DNA of 37,382 nucleotides from Methylocystis sp. (GTDB lineage: Bacteria > Pseudomonadota > Alphaproteobacteria > Rhizobiales > Beijerinckiaceae), in the NCBI RefSeq assembly GCF_021731785.1, contig NZ_JAKFWS010000054.1:1-37382 (forward strand), written 5' to 3'. Shown piece after piece: positions 9,653 through 17,430 of this stretch; position 1 is the stretch's first letter, and every line of letters starts with the position of its first letter. The notes below the pieces were generated by a model that was not told the origin of the DNA, searched no databases, and saw only the letters and a program-made list of their open reading frames with translations. Made by a program: the position numbers and the translations under genes.

Positions 9653-11035
9653 TTGAGGACGGAAAGCGAAGCATCGAACGGCGCGACGGCAAACGGCGCC
9701 GGAGCCCGCGCATTGGTCATTGGACCCTATCTGGCGGCCCGAGGCGGGGCCGCGCATGCGCGCGACCCGACGGCGCGACTTGCCGAAGCGGTGGGGCTCG
9801 CGCAGGCGATCGACCTCGATGTCGTCGGACAGTCGGCCCTTTCGCTCAACGACGTCCGGCCGGCGACTTATCTTGGAAAGGGCAAGGTCGAAGAGATCGC
9901 GGAAATCGTCAAGGCGAAGGAAGCTGCCCTCGTCAGCATGGATTGCCAGCTCTCGCCCGTGCAGCAGCGCAATCTGGAAAAGGCGTGGGACGCCAAGGTC
10001 ATCGACAGGACCGGGCTCATTCTCGAAATCTTCGGCGAGCGCGCACGCACCAAGGAAGGCGCGCTGCAGGTGGAGCTCGCCCATCTCGCCTATCAGAAAT
10101 CGCGACTCGTGCGCTCCTGGACCCATCTCGAACGCCAGCGCGGCGGTTTCGGCTTTCTCGGCGGCCCCGGCGAAACCCAGATCGAGACGGATCGGCGCTT
10201 GATCGAGGAACGGATGCGCCGCATCGAGCACGATCTCGACAAGGTGAAGCGCACCCGCGCCCTGCACCGCAAGACCCGGCGCGAGGTTCCCTATCCCGTG
10301 GTCGCGCTCGTCGGCTACACCAATGCCGGAAAGTCGACGCTTTTCAATCGACTGACCAAGGCTGAGGTGCTCGCTCAGGACATGCTGTTCGCGACTCTCG
10401 ATCCCACGTTGCGCCAGATTAAGCTGCCGCATGGCGCGCGCATCTTGCTCTCCGATACGGTGGGATTCATTTCGGATCTGCCGACGATGCTGGTCTCGGC
10501 CTTTCGGGCGACCCTCGAAGAAGTGACGCTCGCCGACGTGGTGCTCCATATTCGCGACGTATCGCATGAAGATTGGGAGGCTCAGGCGCGAGACGTTGAG
10601 GCGATCCTCGACGAGCTCGGCCTCAAAGGCCGAGCCGAGGGCCGAATTCTCGAAGTCTGGAACAAGATCGACGCGCTTGACCCGGCGCGACTATCGGCGC
10701 TGCAGCTCGCCGCGCGCGGAATCGAACCACAGCGACGGCCGACGCTCGTGTCGGCGTTGACCGGTGAGCGGCTCGACGAACTGCTGGCGCGGATCGAATC
10801 CACGCTGGCCGCGGGGCGCGTCCGCTTCGAGCTGGACCTGGACGCCGCCGACGGCGCGGGCCTCGCCTGGCTTCACGCCCATACCGAGGTGCTCAAACGC
10901 GAAGCCCTGCCTCAGGGCGGCGTCCATCTTGTCGTTCGTGTCGATCCGGAGCGCTCGGATGGTCTCGCGCGGCGCTTTCCGCAAGCCGAACTCATCCGCG
11001 AAGCTGGCTCGCGCCCTAGGCGGGCGGCGTCTTAG
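9653..11035 (+). CDS. hflX: Ribosome-associated GTPase HflX
   Basis: This 460-residue GTPase binds the 50S subunit, splits stalled or stress-arrested ribosomes and can act in rescue after heat. The N-terminal HflX domain includes [19 protein letters not shown] and the glycine-rich linker [18 protein letters not shown] (about 161-178). The G domain has G1 GYTNAGKST (221-229), DTVGFI and the NKID base-recognition motif. I propose the TTG at 9653 as start. It is the first in-frame start codon after the hfq stop at 9648, and the next candidate (TTG 9713) would cut conserved sequence. Upstream in-frame ATGs lie within hfq. The hfq-hflX pairing is widely conserved and suggests co-transcription. It converges on mazG. 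Confidence 0.93.
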   Translation: MRTESEASNGATANGAGARALVIGPYLAARGGAAHARDPTARLAEAVGLAQAIDLDVVGQSALSLNDVRPATYLGKGKVEEIAEIVKAKEAALVSMDCQLSPVQQRNLEKAWDAKVIDRTGLILEIFGERARTKEGALQVELAHLAYQKSRLVRSWTHLERQRGGFGFLGGPGETQIETDRRLIEERMRRIEHDLDKVKRTRALHRKTRREVPYPVVALVGYTNAGKSTLFNRLTKAEVLAQDMLFATLDPTLRQIKLPHGARILLSDTVGFISDLPTMLVSAFRATLEEVTLADVVLHIRDVSHEDWEAQARDVEAILDELGLKGRAEGRILEVWNKIDALDPARLSALQLAARGIEPQRRPTLVSALTGERLDELLARIESTLAAGRVRFELDLDAADGAGLAWLHAHTEVLKREALPQGGVHLVVRVDPERSDGLARRFPQAELIREAGSRPRRAAS

Positions 11036-11082
11036 ATCACGCTGCGAAACTGTAGACCCGGCATTTTTGCAAAGCGGGCTCT

Positions 11083-11907
11083 TTATATCTTTGACTTGCG
11101 CTCGGAATCCTTGGCCTCAACCCAAAGCGCTTCCATCTCGTCGAGAGACGCCGCTTGAGGCGAACGCCCTATCTCGCTAAGCCGTCTCTCGATATGGCGG
11201 AAGCGCCGCTCGAATTTGGCGTTGGCGCTACGCAGCGCCTGCTCGGGATCAACCTTGGCGTGGCGCGCAAGATTAACGACGACAAACAGCAGATCGCCGA
11301 TCTCTTCTTCGAGCGCCGGCGAAGCGCTTGCGCCGGGGAGCGCGAGTTCCGCGGCGACCTCCTCGGTTTCCTCGCGAATCTTATCGAGAACATGCTGCGC
11401 GTCGTCCCAGTCGAACCCCACTGCGGACGCCTTTTCCTGCAGCTTCAGCGCACGGGTGAGGGCGGGCAGGGCGAGCGGCGCGCCGTCAAGCAAACTGGCC
11501 GGCGGCGCGCCGCGCTTCGCCGCCTTCTCGCGCGCTTTGATGTCGTTCCATTGCGCGGTCACGCCGTCGGCGTCGAGCGATTGGCCGCCACCGAAAACGT
11601 GAGGATGCCGGCGAATGAGCTTGTCGCAGATCGCGTCGACAACGTCCTTGAAGATGAAAGCGTTTTGCTCCTGCGCCATCCTCGCATGGAACACGACCTG
11701 GAGCAGGAGATCGCCCAACTCGTCCTTGAGGTCGGCAAGATCGTTACGCTCGATGGCGTCGGCGACCTCATAGGCCTCCTCGATCGTGTAGGGCGCGATC
11801 GAATGGAAATCCTGTTCGAGATCCCACGGACAGCCGCTGCCTGGCGTACGCAACGCCGCCATGATTTCGATCAGTCGATCGACATCGCCATGCGGACCGC
11901 GCGACAT
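11083..11907 (-). CDS. mazG: Nucleoside triphosphate pyrophosphohydrolase MazG
   Basis: This 274-residue house-cleaning enzyme hydrolyses (d)NTPs to NMP and pyrophosphate. Two MazG helical domains are visible. The first holds CPWDLEQDFHSIAPYTIEEA and LKDELGDLLLQVVFHARMAQ. The second (about 160-240) holds KIREETEEVAAEL and LEEEIGDLLFVVVNLARHAK. In both, the paired acidic residues that bind Mg2+ are present (EExxE and ExxD). The ATG at 11907 directly precedes the conserved N-terminal DRLIEIMAALRTP. It is convergent with hflX, 47 bases between the stops, a frequent neighbourhood in alphaproteobacteria. A terminator sits just upstream of its start, so it probably has its own promoter or depends on read-through from the cold-shock gene. 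Confidence 0.95.
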   Translation of the reverse strand: MSRGPHGDVDRLIEIMAALRTPGSGCPWDLEQDFHSIAPYTIEEAYEVADAIERNDLADLKDELGDLLLQVVFHARMAQEQNAFIFKDVVDAICDKLIRRHPHVFGGGQSLDADGVTAQWNDIKAREKAAKRGAPPASLLDGAPLALPALTRALKLQEKASAVGFDWDDAQHVLDKIREETEEVAAELALPGASASPALEEEIGDLLFVVVNLARHAKVDPEQALRSANAKFERRFRHIERRLSEIGRSPQAASLDEMEALWVEAKDSERKSKI

Positions 11908-11918
11908 GGGGACTCCAT

Positions 11919-11954
11919 AAAAAAACGCCGCGGCCCTCGCAGAGGATCGCGGCG
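11919..11954 (-). terminator. Rho-independent terminator of the cold-shock gene
   Basis: Read on the minus strand, a GC-rich stem CGCCGCG...CGCGGCG has an inner CCTC-TGC-GAGG hairpin and is followed by seven T residues. It begins 21 bases after the end of the double cold-shock-domain gene and ends before the mazG start. Stem plus T-run is the classic intrinsic terminator form. Confidence 0.85.
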
Positions 11955-11975
11955 CTTCGATTTACCCGATGAGGC

Positions 11976-12644
11976 TCAATCCAGGATGATGGACAGCGCT
12001 TCTCTGCCTTTCGCCGTGTCGACGACCTGCATGGTGACGGGCTGTCCCTCGGCGAGACGGTTCACGCCCGACGGGCCCAGAATCGAAATGTGGACGAAAA
12101 CGTCCTTGCCGCCGTCGTTCGACTGGACGAAGCCGAAGCCCTTGGTCTCATCGAACCATTTGACCTTTCCGGAGACGGGCACCGCAGTCGACGGATCGGG
12201 CGCCTGGCGACGGGGCCGGGGGCTGTCGAAGCCGCCGCCACCACCGCTGCGCGGCGGCGGCGGCGCGCGCTCGGCGGCGCCGGCAAGATCGACCTCTAGA
12301 ATGCGCGCAACCTGCTGGCCCTTCACTGAGCTCGTGACTTGGACCTGCAATTTCGCGCCGGGCGGCAATGCGTCATATCCAGCCGCCTGAACGGCGCCGA
12401 TATGAAGGAAGGCGTCGCCGGTGCCATTGCCAAGCTCAACGAAGCCGAAGCCCTTGTCGGGCTTGAACCACTTCACGATGGCGTCGACGGCGGGCTCATT
12501 TGACATCGGCGGCGGCGCGTCTGGGAATCCGCCGCCAAATGGCGAACGCGGCGGCCGGCTCGGTCGCTGCGAATCATAGCTATACGGGGCGTCGTCATCA
12601 AAACCGCGTTTGCGGGGGCCCCGAAAGTCTCTACCCTTGCTCAT
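11976..12644 (-). CDS. Double cold-shock-domain protein
   Basis: This 222-residue nucleic-acid-binding protein has two cold-shock domains, at about 51-118 and 155-222. Both carry RNP1 and RNP2 motifs: KGFGFVE with AFLHI in the first, KGFGFVQ with VFVHI in the second. The N-terminal 45 residues are rich in Arg, Pro and Gly (SKGRDFRGPRKRGF), and a Gly/Pro/Arg-rich linker joins the domains, suggesting flexible RNA contacts. Tandem cold-shock proteins of this layout are common in Rhizobiales and probably act as RNA chaperones or transcription antiterminators. The exact role here is inferred. ATG 12644 has AGGT a few bases upstream. A strong terminator follows the gene, and a long unexplained leader precedes it. 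Confidence 0.9.
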   Translation of the reverse strand: MSKGRDFRGPRKRGFDDDAPYSYDSQRPSRPPRSPFGGGFPDAPPPMSNEPAVDAIVKWFKPDKGFGFVELGNGTGDAFLHIGAVQAAGYDALPPGAKLQVQVTSSVKGQQVARILEVDLAGAAERAPPPPRSGGGGGFDSPRPRRQAPDPSTAVPVSGKVKWFDETKGFGFVQSNDGGKDVFVHISILGPSGVNRLAEGQPVTMQVVDTAKGREALSIILD

Positions 12645-12665
12645 GTCTACCTGCTCGTCTCCGCC

Positions 12666-12774
12666 AAAAACGGCAAGACTGCTATGCCAACCGTAGTGCG
12701 CCCAGGCGTTTCCCTTCGGGCCGCAAAAAACGCGCCCGTTCGGAAACGACGATGATGTGCCTCTTGAATGCCAT
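12666..12774 (-). promoter_or_regulatory. Possible leader of the cold-shock gene: 30-codon ORF plus hairpin
   Basis: On the minus strand an ATG at 12774 opens a 30-codon ORF ending with TAG at 12684-12682. The peptide is basic (begins MAFKRHIIVVSERARF). Its stop lies inside a small hairpin, GGCA (12688-12685) with TGCC (12675-12672), followed by G and five T residues at 12670-12666. The cold-shock gene ATG is 22 bases further. The layout resembles a translated leader with an attenuator, but the stem is only four pairs, the ORF has no strong ribosome-binding site, and its third-position GC is lower than in neighbouring genes. Confidence 0.2.
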
Positions 12775-13154
12775 ATAGTCCCGCGCAGCGAGCTTTTTAC
12801 CAGAACTCCGCCCCGGAAGGCCAGCGAATTCCTCGGGCTGATCCAAAAATCCGAACAGCCGCCATGCTTTGACAGCCGCCGGCCAATTCCTTGACCGGCA
12901 GGAATGTTTGCGTTTGCAGGACCTTAGATGAGCAGCACGCGAAAATTATGACGCTGCGACGGCGGCGCGCTTGCCGCAATGTCTCACGGGACGCAACTGT
13001 AGCGGAGGGCTCGTCGCTGTCGACGGCCGTCGTCAGTGCTGAAAACGTCCAGCGAAGCAGGAGACGAAGGCGGCGGGAGACCAAAACCTCCATCCGCGAT
13101 TCGCATAATCGATATTATGGAACTTAACTGCGCCCATAGAGGCGCCCGCGACGG
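12775..13154. other. Intergenic stretch, no convincing gene
   Basis: This gap lies between the leader of the cold-shock gene and the end of the MBL hydrolase gene. Open frames on both strands are short, Arg/Ser-rich and lack good starts, so I reject them. The region should hold the promoter of the cold-shock gene. A small AT-rich inverted repeat, CATAAT-CGAT-ATTATG, lies at 13104-13119. No tRNA, terminator or repeat family was recognised. Confidence 0.5.
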
Positions 13155-13949
13155 TCAGACCTCCAGCGTCATGCCGTCAAACGCCGGCGTGACATTTTCC
13201 GGCAGCGTCGCGACAAGTGCGTCGTAATCCAAATCGACGTGGAGATCGGTCAGCACCGCGCGCTTTGGCTTGAACTGCGCAATGAAGTCCAGCGCCTGGC
13301 TTAGGGAAAGATGCGTGCCGTGCCGCTGATGGCGCAGCGCGTCGATGATCCACAGATCGAGCCCTTCGAGATATCGCGCGCTCTCGGGCGGAATGGCGTG
13401 AAGGTCCGGCGTATAGGCCACATCGTCGAAGCGAAAGCCGAGCGCGTCCATGTCGCCATGGTCGAGGCGGAACGGCGTCGCGACGATCGCGCCGCCGGGT
13501 CCGTCGACCGTCACCGCGCGCCCGAGATGCAGCCGATGTTCGGTCATCAGCGGCGGATAGAAACTGCCCGGCGGCGTCTTGAAGATATAGTCGAACTTCT
13601 TGGCGAATGCTTGCGACGTCGGATCGTCCATAAAGGCCGGGATGCGCAGTCCGCTCATAATCACCAGGCCCCGCACGTCGTCGACGCCATGGGTGTGGTC
13701 GGCGTGCGGATGGGTATAGAGGACCGCGTCCAGCCGCTGGACGTTTGCGTCGATAAGCTGCTCGCGGAGATCGGGACCAGTGTCGACGAGCACCTGCGTC
13801 GCCGCGTCGGCGGGCCCGCGCGCGACGAGAATCGAGCAGCGCCGCCGCCGGTTCTTCGGATTATTCGGATCGCACTTCCCCCAGCCCTGCCCGACGCGCG
13901 GTACGCCGCCTGAAGAGCCGCAGCCAAGAATCCTGATTCTGAGACTCAC
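13155..13949 (-). CDS. MBL-fold hydrolase, PhnP-like
   Basis: This 264-residue metallo-beta-lactamase-fold phosphodiesterase belongs to the PhnP-like group (COG1235), whose E. coli member cleaves 5-phosphoribosyl 1,2-cyclic phosphate. The N-terminus has GCGSSGGVPR and a Cys-containing segment (KCDPNN...RRRCSILV) typical of the group. The metal motif is YTHPHADHTHGVDDVRG, and further conserved positions are LDHGDMDALGFRF and a C-terminal LTDLHVDLDYD. The true substrate is unknown. There are no phn genes nearby. Its ATG overlaps the tatD stop by four bases (ATGA), so the two are translationally coupled. The metG-tatD-MBL order is common in alphaproteobacteria, and here metG is on the same strand but separated by other genes. 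Confidence 0.88.
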   Translation of the reverse strand: MSLRIRILGCGSSGGVPRVGQGWGKCDPNNPKNRRRRCSILVARGPADAATQVLVDTGPDLREQLIDANVQRLDAVLYTHPHADHTHGVDDVRGLVIMSGLRIPAFMDDPTSQAFAKKFDYIFKTPPGSFYPPLMTEHRLHLGRAVTVDGPGGAIVATPFRLDHGDMDALGFRFDDVAYTPDLHAIPPESARYLEGLDLWIIDALRHQRHGTHLSLSQALDFIAQFKPKRAVLTDLHVDLDYDALVATLPENVTPAFDGMTLEV

Positions 13950-14737
13950 GCGGCGTCATCCAGTGGCGGCATTTTGGAAAAAAGCCGCAGCGCATTTTCG
14001 GTTGTGGCGATCGCAAGTTCGGCGGCGCTGATCCCCTTGATCTCTGCGAGCGCGCGCGCGGTGTCGACCACAAAGGCCGGCTCATTGCGCTTGCCGCGAT
14101 GGGGCGTCGGCGCGAGAAAGGGCGCGTCGGTTTCAACCAGCATCCGCTCCAGTGGCACGCTGCGGGCGATCTCGCGCAGATATTCCGCGTTCTTGAAGGT
14201 CACGACGCCGGAAAAGGAAATATAGAGGCCGAGCTCCAGCGCCGTTTGCGCGAGCGCGGGCCCGCTGGTGAAGCAATGGAGCAGGGCGGGGAAAGCCCCC
14301 TTCCCCATCTCGTCCTTCAGGACCGCGGCGCAGTCTTCGTCGGCGTCACGCGTATGAATGACCAGCGGCAGACCGGTTTCGCGAGCGGCTTGGACGTGAA
14401 TCCGGAAAATGCGCTGCGCCACGTCGCGCGGCGCATGATCATAGTGATAATCGAGCCCCGCTTCGCCCAGTCCGACGCATTTTGGATGCTGCGACAGCGC
14501 CACAAGCGCCTCGACCGTTGGCTCGGCTTCTTCATGCGCATGATGCGGATGCGTCCCCACGGTGCAAAAAACATCCGGATAGGCTTCGGCGACAGAACTC
14601 ACCTGACCAAAACGCGACAGATGCGTCGAAATCGTAATCATCCTGCCGACGCCGCGCGCCTTTGCGCGAGCGATCGTCTCCGCGAGTTCGGGCGCGAAAT
14701 CGGGAAAATCCAGGTGGCAGTGGGTGTCGATCAGCAT
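13946..14737 (-). CDS. tatD: TatD-family metal-dependent hydrolase
   Basis: This 263-residue TIM-barrel hydrolase has the TatD DNase signatures: LIDTHCHLDF at the N-terminus (two His ligands), GLGEAGLDYHYD (Glu ligand), LVIHTRDADED, LLHCFTSGP and ERMLVETDAPFLAP near the C-terminus (Asp ligand). E. coli TatD and relatives are Mg2+-dependent 3'-5' exonucleases and may also act on D-aminoacyl-tRNA or in DNA repair. The specific role here is not shown by sequence. It is the first gene of a two-gene unit with the MBL hydrolase. The upstream gap of 244 bases to the divergent small gene at 14982 must hold promoters for both directions. Confidence 0.93.
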   Translation of the reverse strand: MLIDTHCHLDFPDFAPELAETIARAKARGVGRMITISTHLSRFGQVSSVAEAYPDVFCTVGTHPHHAHEEAEPTVEALVALSQHPKCVGLGEAGLDYHYDHAPRDVAQRIFRIHVQAARETGLPLVIHTRDADEDCAAVLKDEMGKGAFPALLHCFTSGPALAQTALELGLYISFSGVVTFKNAEYLREIARSVPLERMLVETDAPFLAPTPHRGKRNEPAFVVDTARALAEIKGISAAELAIATTENALRLFSKMPPLDDAA

Positions 14738-14981
14738 CAGACTCTGTCAAGAATAGGCAGCATCTTATGGGCCGGACGCAGTCGTTTTCCTGCCGCTCCG
14801 GGGCCTGCTGATGCGCTGGGGCCAATATTGCAATATGGCTTGCTCGGCGGAAAACACAAAATATCCGGCGCCAGCTCCTTCGCCGTTCAGAGACGCGGCG
14901 CTATATTTTTTGTGGCCATGTAGAGTGATCCGCTCGCTGTCTCGCTCAGGCGGGACGTTTTATGGATCAGGGAGGAAATCG

Positions 14982-15245
14982 TTGACGCAATCTTCAGCGC
15001 AGGGCGGCGACGGCCGTCCGTTGGCGACGATCAAGGACGTGATCGACGTGCTCGGCGAGATCGACGACGCGACGCTGTCGGCGATCATGGATTTACGTCC
15101 GACGATTGCTGACGTCGAGGAGGCGTCGATGTGGATGTCGGGCGATCGGGACGTGTTCGGCGCCGGCGCGCCGCTTAAGGATGTGGCCGGCGAAATCGTT
15201 TCGCTTCTCGGCGACGACGAAGAGGACCTTCCACCCAAGCTATGA
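14982..15245 (+). CDS. Small acidic protein of unknown function, coupled to capA-like gene
   Basis: I do not recognise this 87-residue protein. The TTG start at 14982 is supported by GGGAGG seven bases upstream. The upstream part of the open frame is Cys/Ser-rich and unlikely to be coding. The product has a short polar N-terminus, then predicted helices (TIKDVIDVLGEIDDATLSAI, DVEEASMWMSGDRD), and a very acidic C-terminus (LLGDDEEDLPPKL). No Cys, signal peptide or membrane span is seen. Its stop overlaps the CapA-like start (ATGA), so the two are translationally coupled and probably act together. A seven-codon ORF starting at ATG 14962 ends over the TTG (see findings). A regulatory or partner role is only a guess. 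Confidence 0.65.
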   Translation: MTQSSAQGGDGRPLATIKDVIDVLGEIDDATLSAIMDLRPTIADVEEASMWMSGDRDVFGAGAPLKDVAGEIVSLLGDDEEDLPPKL

Positions 15246-16384
15246 GCAACGCCGCGCCTAGCGACGGCGCTCAGGCCGTCAGGCTGTTCCTGTGCGGCGA
15301 CGTGATGATCGGACGGGGCGTCGACCAGATTCTTCCCTCGCCCTGCCCGCCGAAGCTCTATGAGGAATATGTTTCGTCGGCCGAAGAATATGTTCGCTTG
15401 GCCGAAGCCGCGTCGGGCCCGATTCCGCGGCCGGTCGATTTCTCCTACGTCTGGGGCGACGCGCTGGCCGAGCTTCGCGACTATGCGCCCGACGCCCGCA
15501 TCGTCAATCTCGAAACGAGCGTGACGCGCAGCGAGACGGCAGAACCCAAGGCGATCAACTATCGCGTCAGTCCGCAGAACGCCGAATGTTTGCGCGCCGC
15601 AGGAATCGATTGCTGCGCGCTCGCCAACAATCATGTTCTCGATTGGGGGCCGTACGGCCTCATTGAGACGCTCGAAACGCTCGAGCGTCTGGGCGTCGCT
15701 TTCGCCGGCGCGGGACGCAGGATCGATGACGCGCGGCGGCCGGCGATCCTGGACATCCCTCGAAAGGGACGGGTCGTCGTGCTGTCCTTCGCCCTGCCCG
15801 AGAGCGGAACGCCCTTCGACTGGGCGGCGACGCCCGCCTCGCCCGGCGTCAACCTTCTTCCCGACCTGTCCCCGGAAAGCGCCGACTTCGCCTGCGAGAT
15901 GGCGAGAAACGCCGTACAGCCGCACGACATTCTGGTCGTTTCGATCCATTGGGGCTCGAACTGGGGCTATCGCGTTTCAAGCGCCCAGAGACAATTCGCG
16001 CATCGGCTGATCGAAGACGCGGGCGCATCGGTCATCCACGGTCATTCGTCACATCATGCGAAGGGATTGGAGGTCCATCGCAACCGCTTGATCCTCTATG
16101 GCTGTGGCGACTTCATCAACGACTACGAGGGCATCAGCGGCTACGAAAGCTATCGCGGCGATCTTTCGCTGATATATTTCGCGGATATTGATGCCGCGAG
16201 CGGCGATCTCCTGCATCTTCGATTGGTCCCGCTGCAGATGCGGCGCATGCGCCTCGAACGGGCGTCGAGCGCCGATGCGGAATGGCTCGCGCATACGCTT
16301 GATCGCGAAAGCGCGCCGTTCAGCGCGCGCGTCACGCGCCAGGCGGATCGCGTTCTGTCAGCCTCCTGGTCTGGCGGCGAATGA
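15242..16384 (+). CDS. CapA-family metallophosphatase-like protein
   Basis: This 380-residue protein belongs to the CapA/PgsA group of calcineurin-like enzymes, named for poly-gamma-glutamate capsule synthesis. Conserved blocks are LFLCGDVMIGRGVD at the N-terminus, RIVNLETSVT, CCALANNHVLDWG, ILVVSIHWGSNWGY and VIHGHSSHHAKG, giving the Asp, Asn and His residues expected of the dinuclear metal site. Unlike Gram-positive CapA it has no signal peptide or membrane anchor, so it should be cytosolic. No pgsB or pgsC gene is nearby, so capsule synthesis is not supported and the substrate is unknown. The ATG overlaps the stop of the small acidic gene by four bases. A VOC gene follows 74 bases later. 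Confidence 0.85.
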   Translation: MSNAAPSDGAQAVRLFLCGDVMIGRGVDQILPSPCPPKLYEEYVSSAEEYVRLAEAASGPIPRPVDFSYVWGDALAELRDYAPDARIVNLETSVTRSETAEPKAINYRVSPQNAECLRAAGIDCCALANNHVLDWGPYGLIETLETLERLGVAFAGAGRRIDDARRPAILDIPRKGRVVVLSFALPESGTPFDWAATPASPGVNLLPDLSPESADFACEMARNAVQPHDILVVSIHWGSNWGYRVSSAQRQFAHRLIEDAGASVIHGHSSHHAKGLEVHRNRLILYGCGDFINDYEGISGYESYRGDLSLIYFADIDAASGDLLHLRLVPLQMRRMRLERASSADAEWLAHTLDRESAPFSARVTRQADRVLSASWSGGE

Positions 16385-16458
16385 AGCCGCGACGCTCGTG
16401 ACAGCTTCGGCCGGACTTCCTATCTGGAGTCCGACAGCAGACAGGCGGAGCTTGATCG

Positions 16459-16827
16459 ATGGCCATTATCCTTAACCACACCATCGTGCCGGCGCGCGAC
16501 AACGACGCCGCTGCGCGCTGGTTCGCGCGAATTTTCGGATTGCGTTACGACGGCGCCAAGGGCCATTTCGCGCCGGTGAAAGTCAATGACGCGCTGACGC
16601 TGCTGTTCGACAAGGACGACGCCTTTGGCGTCGGCCACTATGCTTTCCATGTCAGCGACGATGAATTCGACGAGATTTTCGGGCGCGTGAAGGACGAAGG
16701 CGTGGCCTATGGAAGTGCGCCGGGTCGATTTACGAATGGCCAGCTCAACGACTGGAACGGCGGCCGCGGCGTCTATTTTAAGAGCCCGGACGGCCACGTG
16801 CTGGAGTTGATGACCGCGCCGCAGTAG
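16459..16827 (+). CDS. VOC (glyoxalase/dioxygenase) family protein
   Basis: This 122-residue single-module vicinal-oxygen-chelate protein has the beta-alpha-beta-beta-beta repeats of the family. Likely metal ligands are His in LNHTIVPARD, His in GHYAFHVSDDEFDEIF and Glu in GHVLELMTAP near the C-terminus. The family includes glyoxalases, ring-cleaving dioxygenases and antibiotic-binding proteins. Nothing here separates these. ATG 16459 has GGAG about nine bases upstream. The 74-base gap after the capA-like gene allows co-transcription. The coding end runs into a hairpin, TAGCGC-TTTG-GCGCTA, that includes the stop codon. Confidence 0.88.
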   Translation: MAIILNHTIVPARDNDAAARWFARIFGLRYDGAKGHFAPVKVNDALTLLFDKDDAFGVGHYAFHVSDDEFDEIFGRVKDEGVAYGSAPGRFTNGQLNDWNGGRGVYFKSPDGHVLELMTAPQ

Positions 16828-16921
16828 CGCTTTGGCGCTAAGCGATCGACACTCATTTTCAAAGCGCAAGCGTGCGCTCGCCGCAGACCCCTGCCCGGCT
16901 CGGGCGGCTAATCTGCGGCGA
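16825..16921. terminator. Cluster of three hairpins between convergent genes
   Basis: Three inverted repeats occur in the gap between the VOC gene (plus) and the Pro/Lys-rich gene (minus). The first is TAGCGC-TTTG-GCGCTA at 16825-16840. The second is GCGCA-AGCG-TGCGC at 16864-16877. The third is a perfect ten-base pair TCGCCGCAGA / TCTGCGGCGA at 16878-16887 and 16912-16921 enclosing a CCCG/CGGG stem. None has a good T-run, so this is a possible bidirectional transcription stop rather than a textbook terminator. Confidence 0.4.
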
Positions 16922-16938
16922 GAGCAGCGACGAGCTTA

Positions 16939-17430
16939 CTACTGCGCGGGCGGCGGTTCGGCCGCGGGCTCGGCGGGCGTCGCCGGCTTCGGCTTGGGTT
17001 TCGGCTTCGGCTTCGGCTTAGGCTTGGGCTTCGGAGCGGGCTCCGAGGCGGCCGGCTCCGGCGGTGCGGCGGGCGCGACCTCCTGCTGAACCGGCGGCGG
17101 CGGCGGCGTCTCAGTTACTGCCGGAGCGGGCGGAGGCGCAGCCGCAGGCGCGCTCTCCTGAACAGTTGGCGTCTCGACGGCCGTCGGCTGGTCGGCCGGG
17201 GGCGTCTCCGGCGCCGGAGCGGCCGAGACGTCCGGTTGCGCCGGCGCCTCTGGCTCTGCCGGCGCTTCGGTCGGCGCGGCCTCCTCAGATGGAGCCGCAG
17301 GTTTGAACCGGCCCTCGATCGCCGCTTTCAAATTGGCGACGCCTTCGGTCGGCGCCGCGTAGATGCCCAATCCAAAACCGATCGCGCCGGAGATGACCGC
17401 CGTCAGGATCGTCGAAATACCACGCGCCAT
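16939..17430 (-). CDS. Membrane-anchored Pro/Ala/Lys-rich protein
   Basis: This 163-residue protein has a single hydrophobic segment near the N-terminus (about residues 6-26, ISTILTAVISGAIGFGLGIY). A long region rich in Pro, Ala and Glu follows, and a run of eight Lys-Pro dipeptides lies at about 134-149. The rest is low complexity without a folded domain that I recognise. The extended KP/EP region recalls the periplasm-spanning arm of TonB, but no TonB C-terminal domain is present. I chose ATG 17430 because AGAGGAACTC stands upstream and the membrane segment begins at once. The longer frame to 17565 is Arg/Ser-rich and unlikely. Function is unknown. It could be an envelope spacer or a protein with an intrinsically disordered tail. 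Confidence 0.7.
   Translation of the reverse strand: MARGISTILTAVISGAIGFGLGIYAAPTEGVANLKAAIEGRFKPAAPSEEAAPTEAPAEPEAPAQPDVSAAPAPETPPADQPTAVETPTVQESAPAAAPPPAPAVTETPPPPPVQQEVAPAAPPEPAASEPAPKPKPKPKPKPKPKPKPATPAEPAAEPPPAQ
16984..17031 (-). repeat. Hexanucleotide repeat coding for Lys-Pro dipeptides
   Basis: About eight degenerate six-base units (GGCTTC, GGCTTG or GGTTTC on the plus strand) encode the KP run of the Pro/Lys-rich protein. Such in-frame short tandem repeats can change copy number between strains without shifting the frame. Confidence 0.75.

Noticed and set aside
9653-9715. Start of hflX at ATG 9473 or TTG 9713
   Set aside because: ATG 9473 lies well inside hfq and would add a Ser/Arg-rich shadow of Hfq. 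TTG 9713 would cut into the conserved start of the HflX domain.
12797-13127. Two overlapping frames in the cold-shock upstream gap
   Set aside because: Arg/Ser-rich, no supported starts, no recognised domain. They look like chance frames.
16984-17031. Short repeats that could suggest a CRISPR array
   Set aside because: Units are six bases, contiguous, without spacers, and encode Lys-Pro dipeptides in frame.
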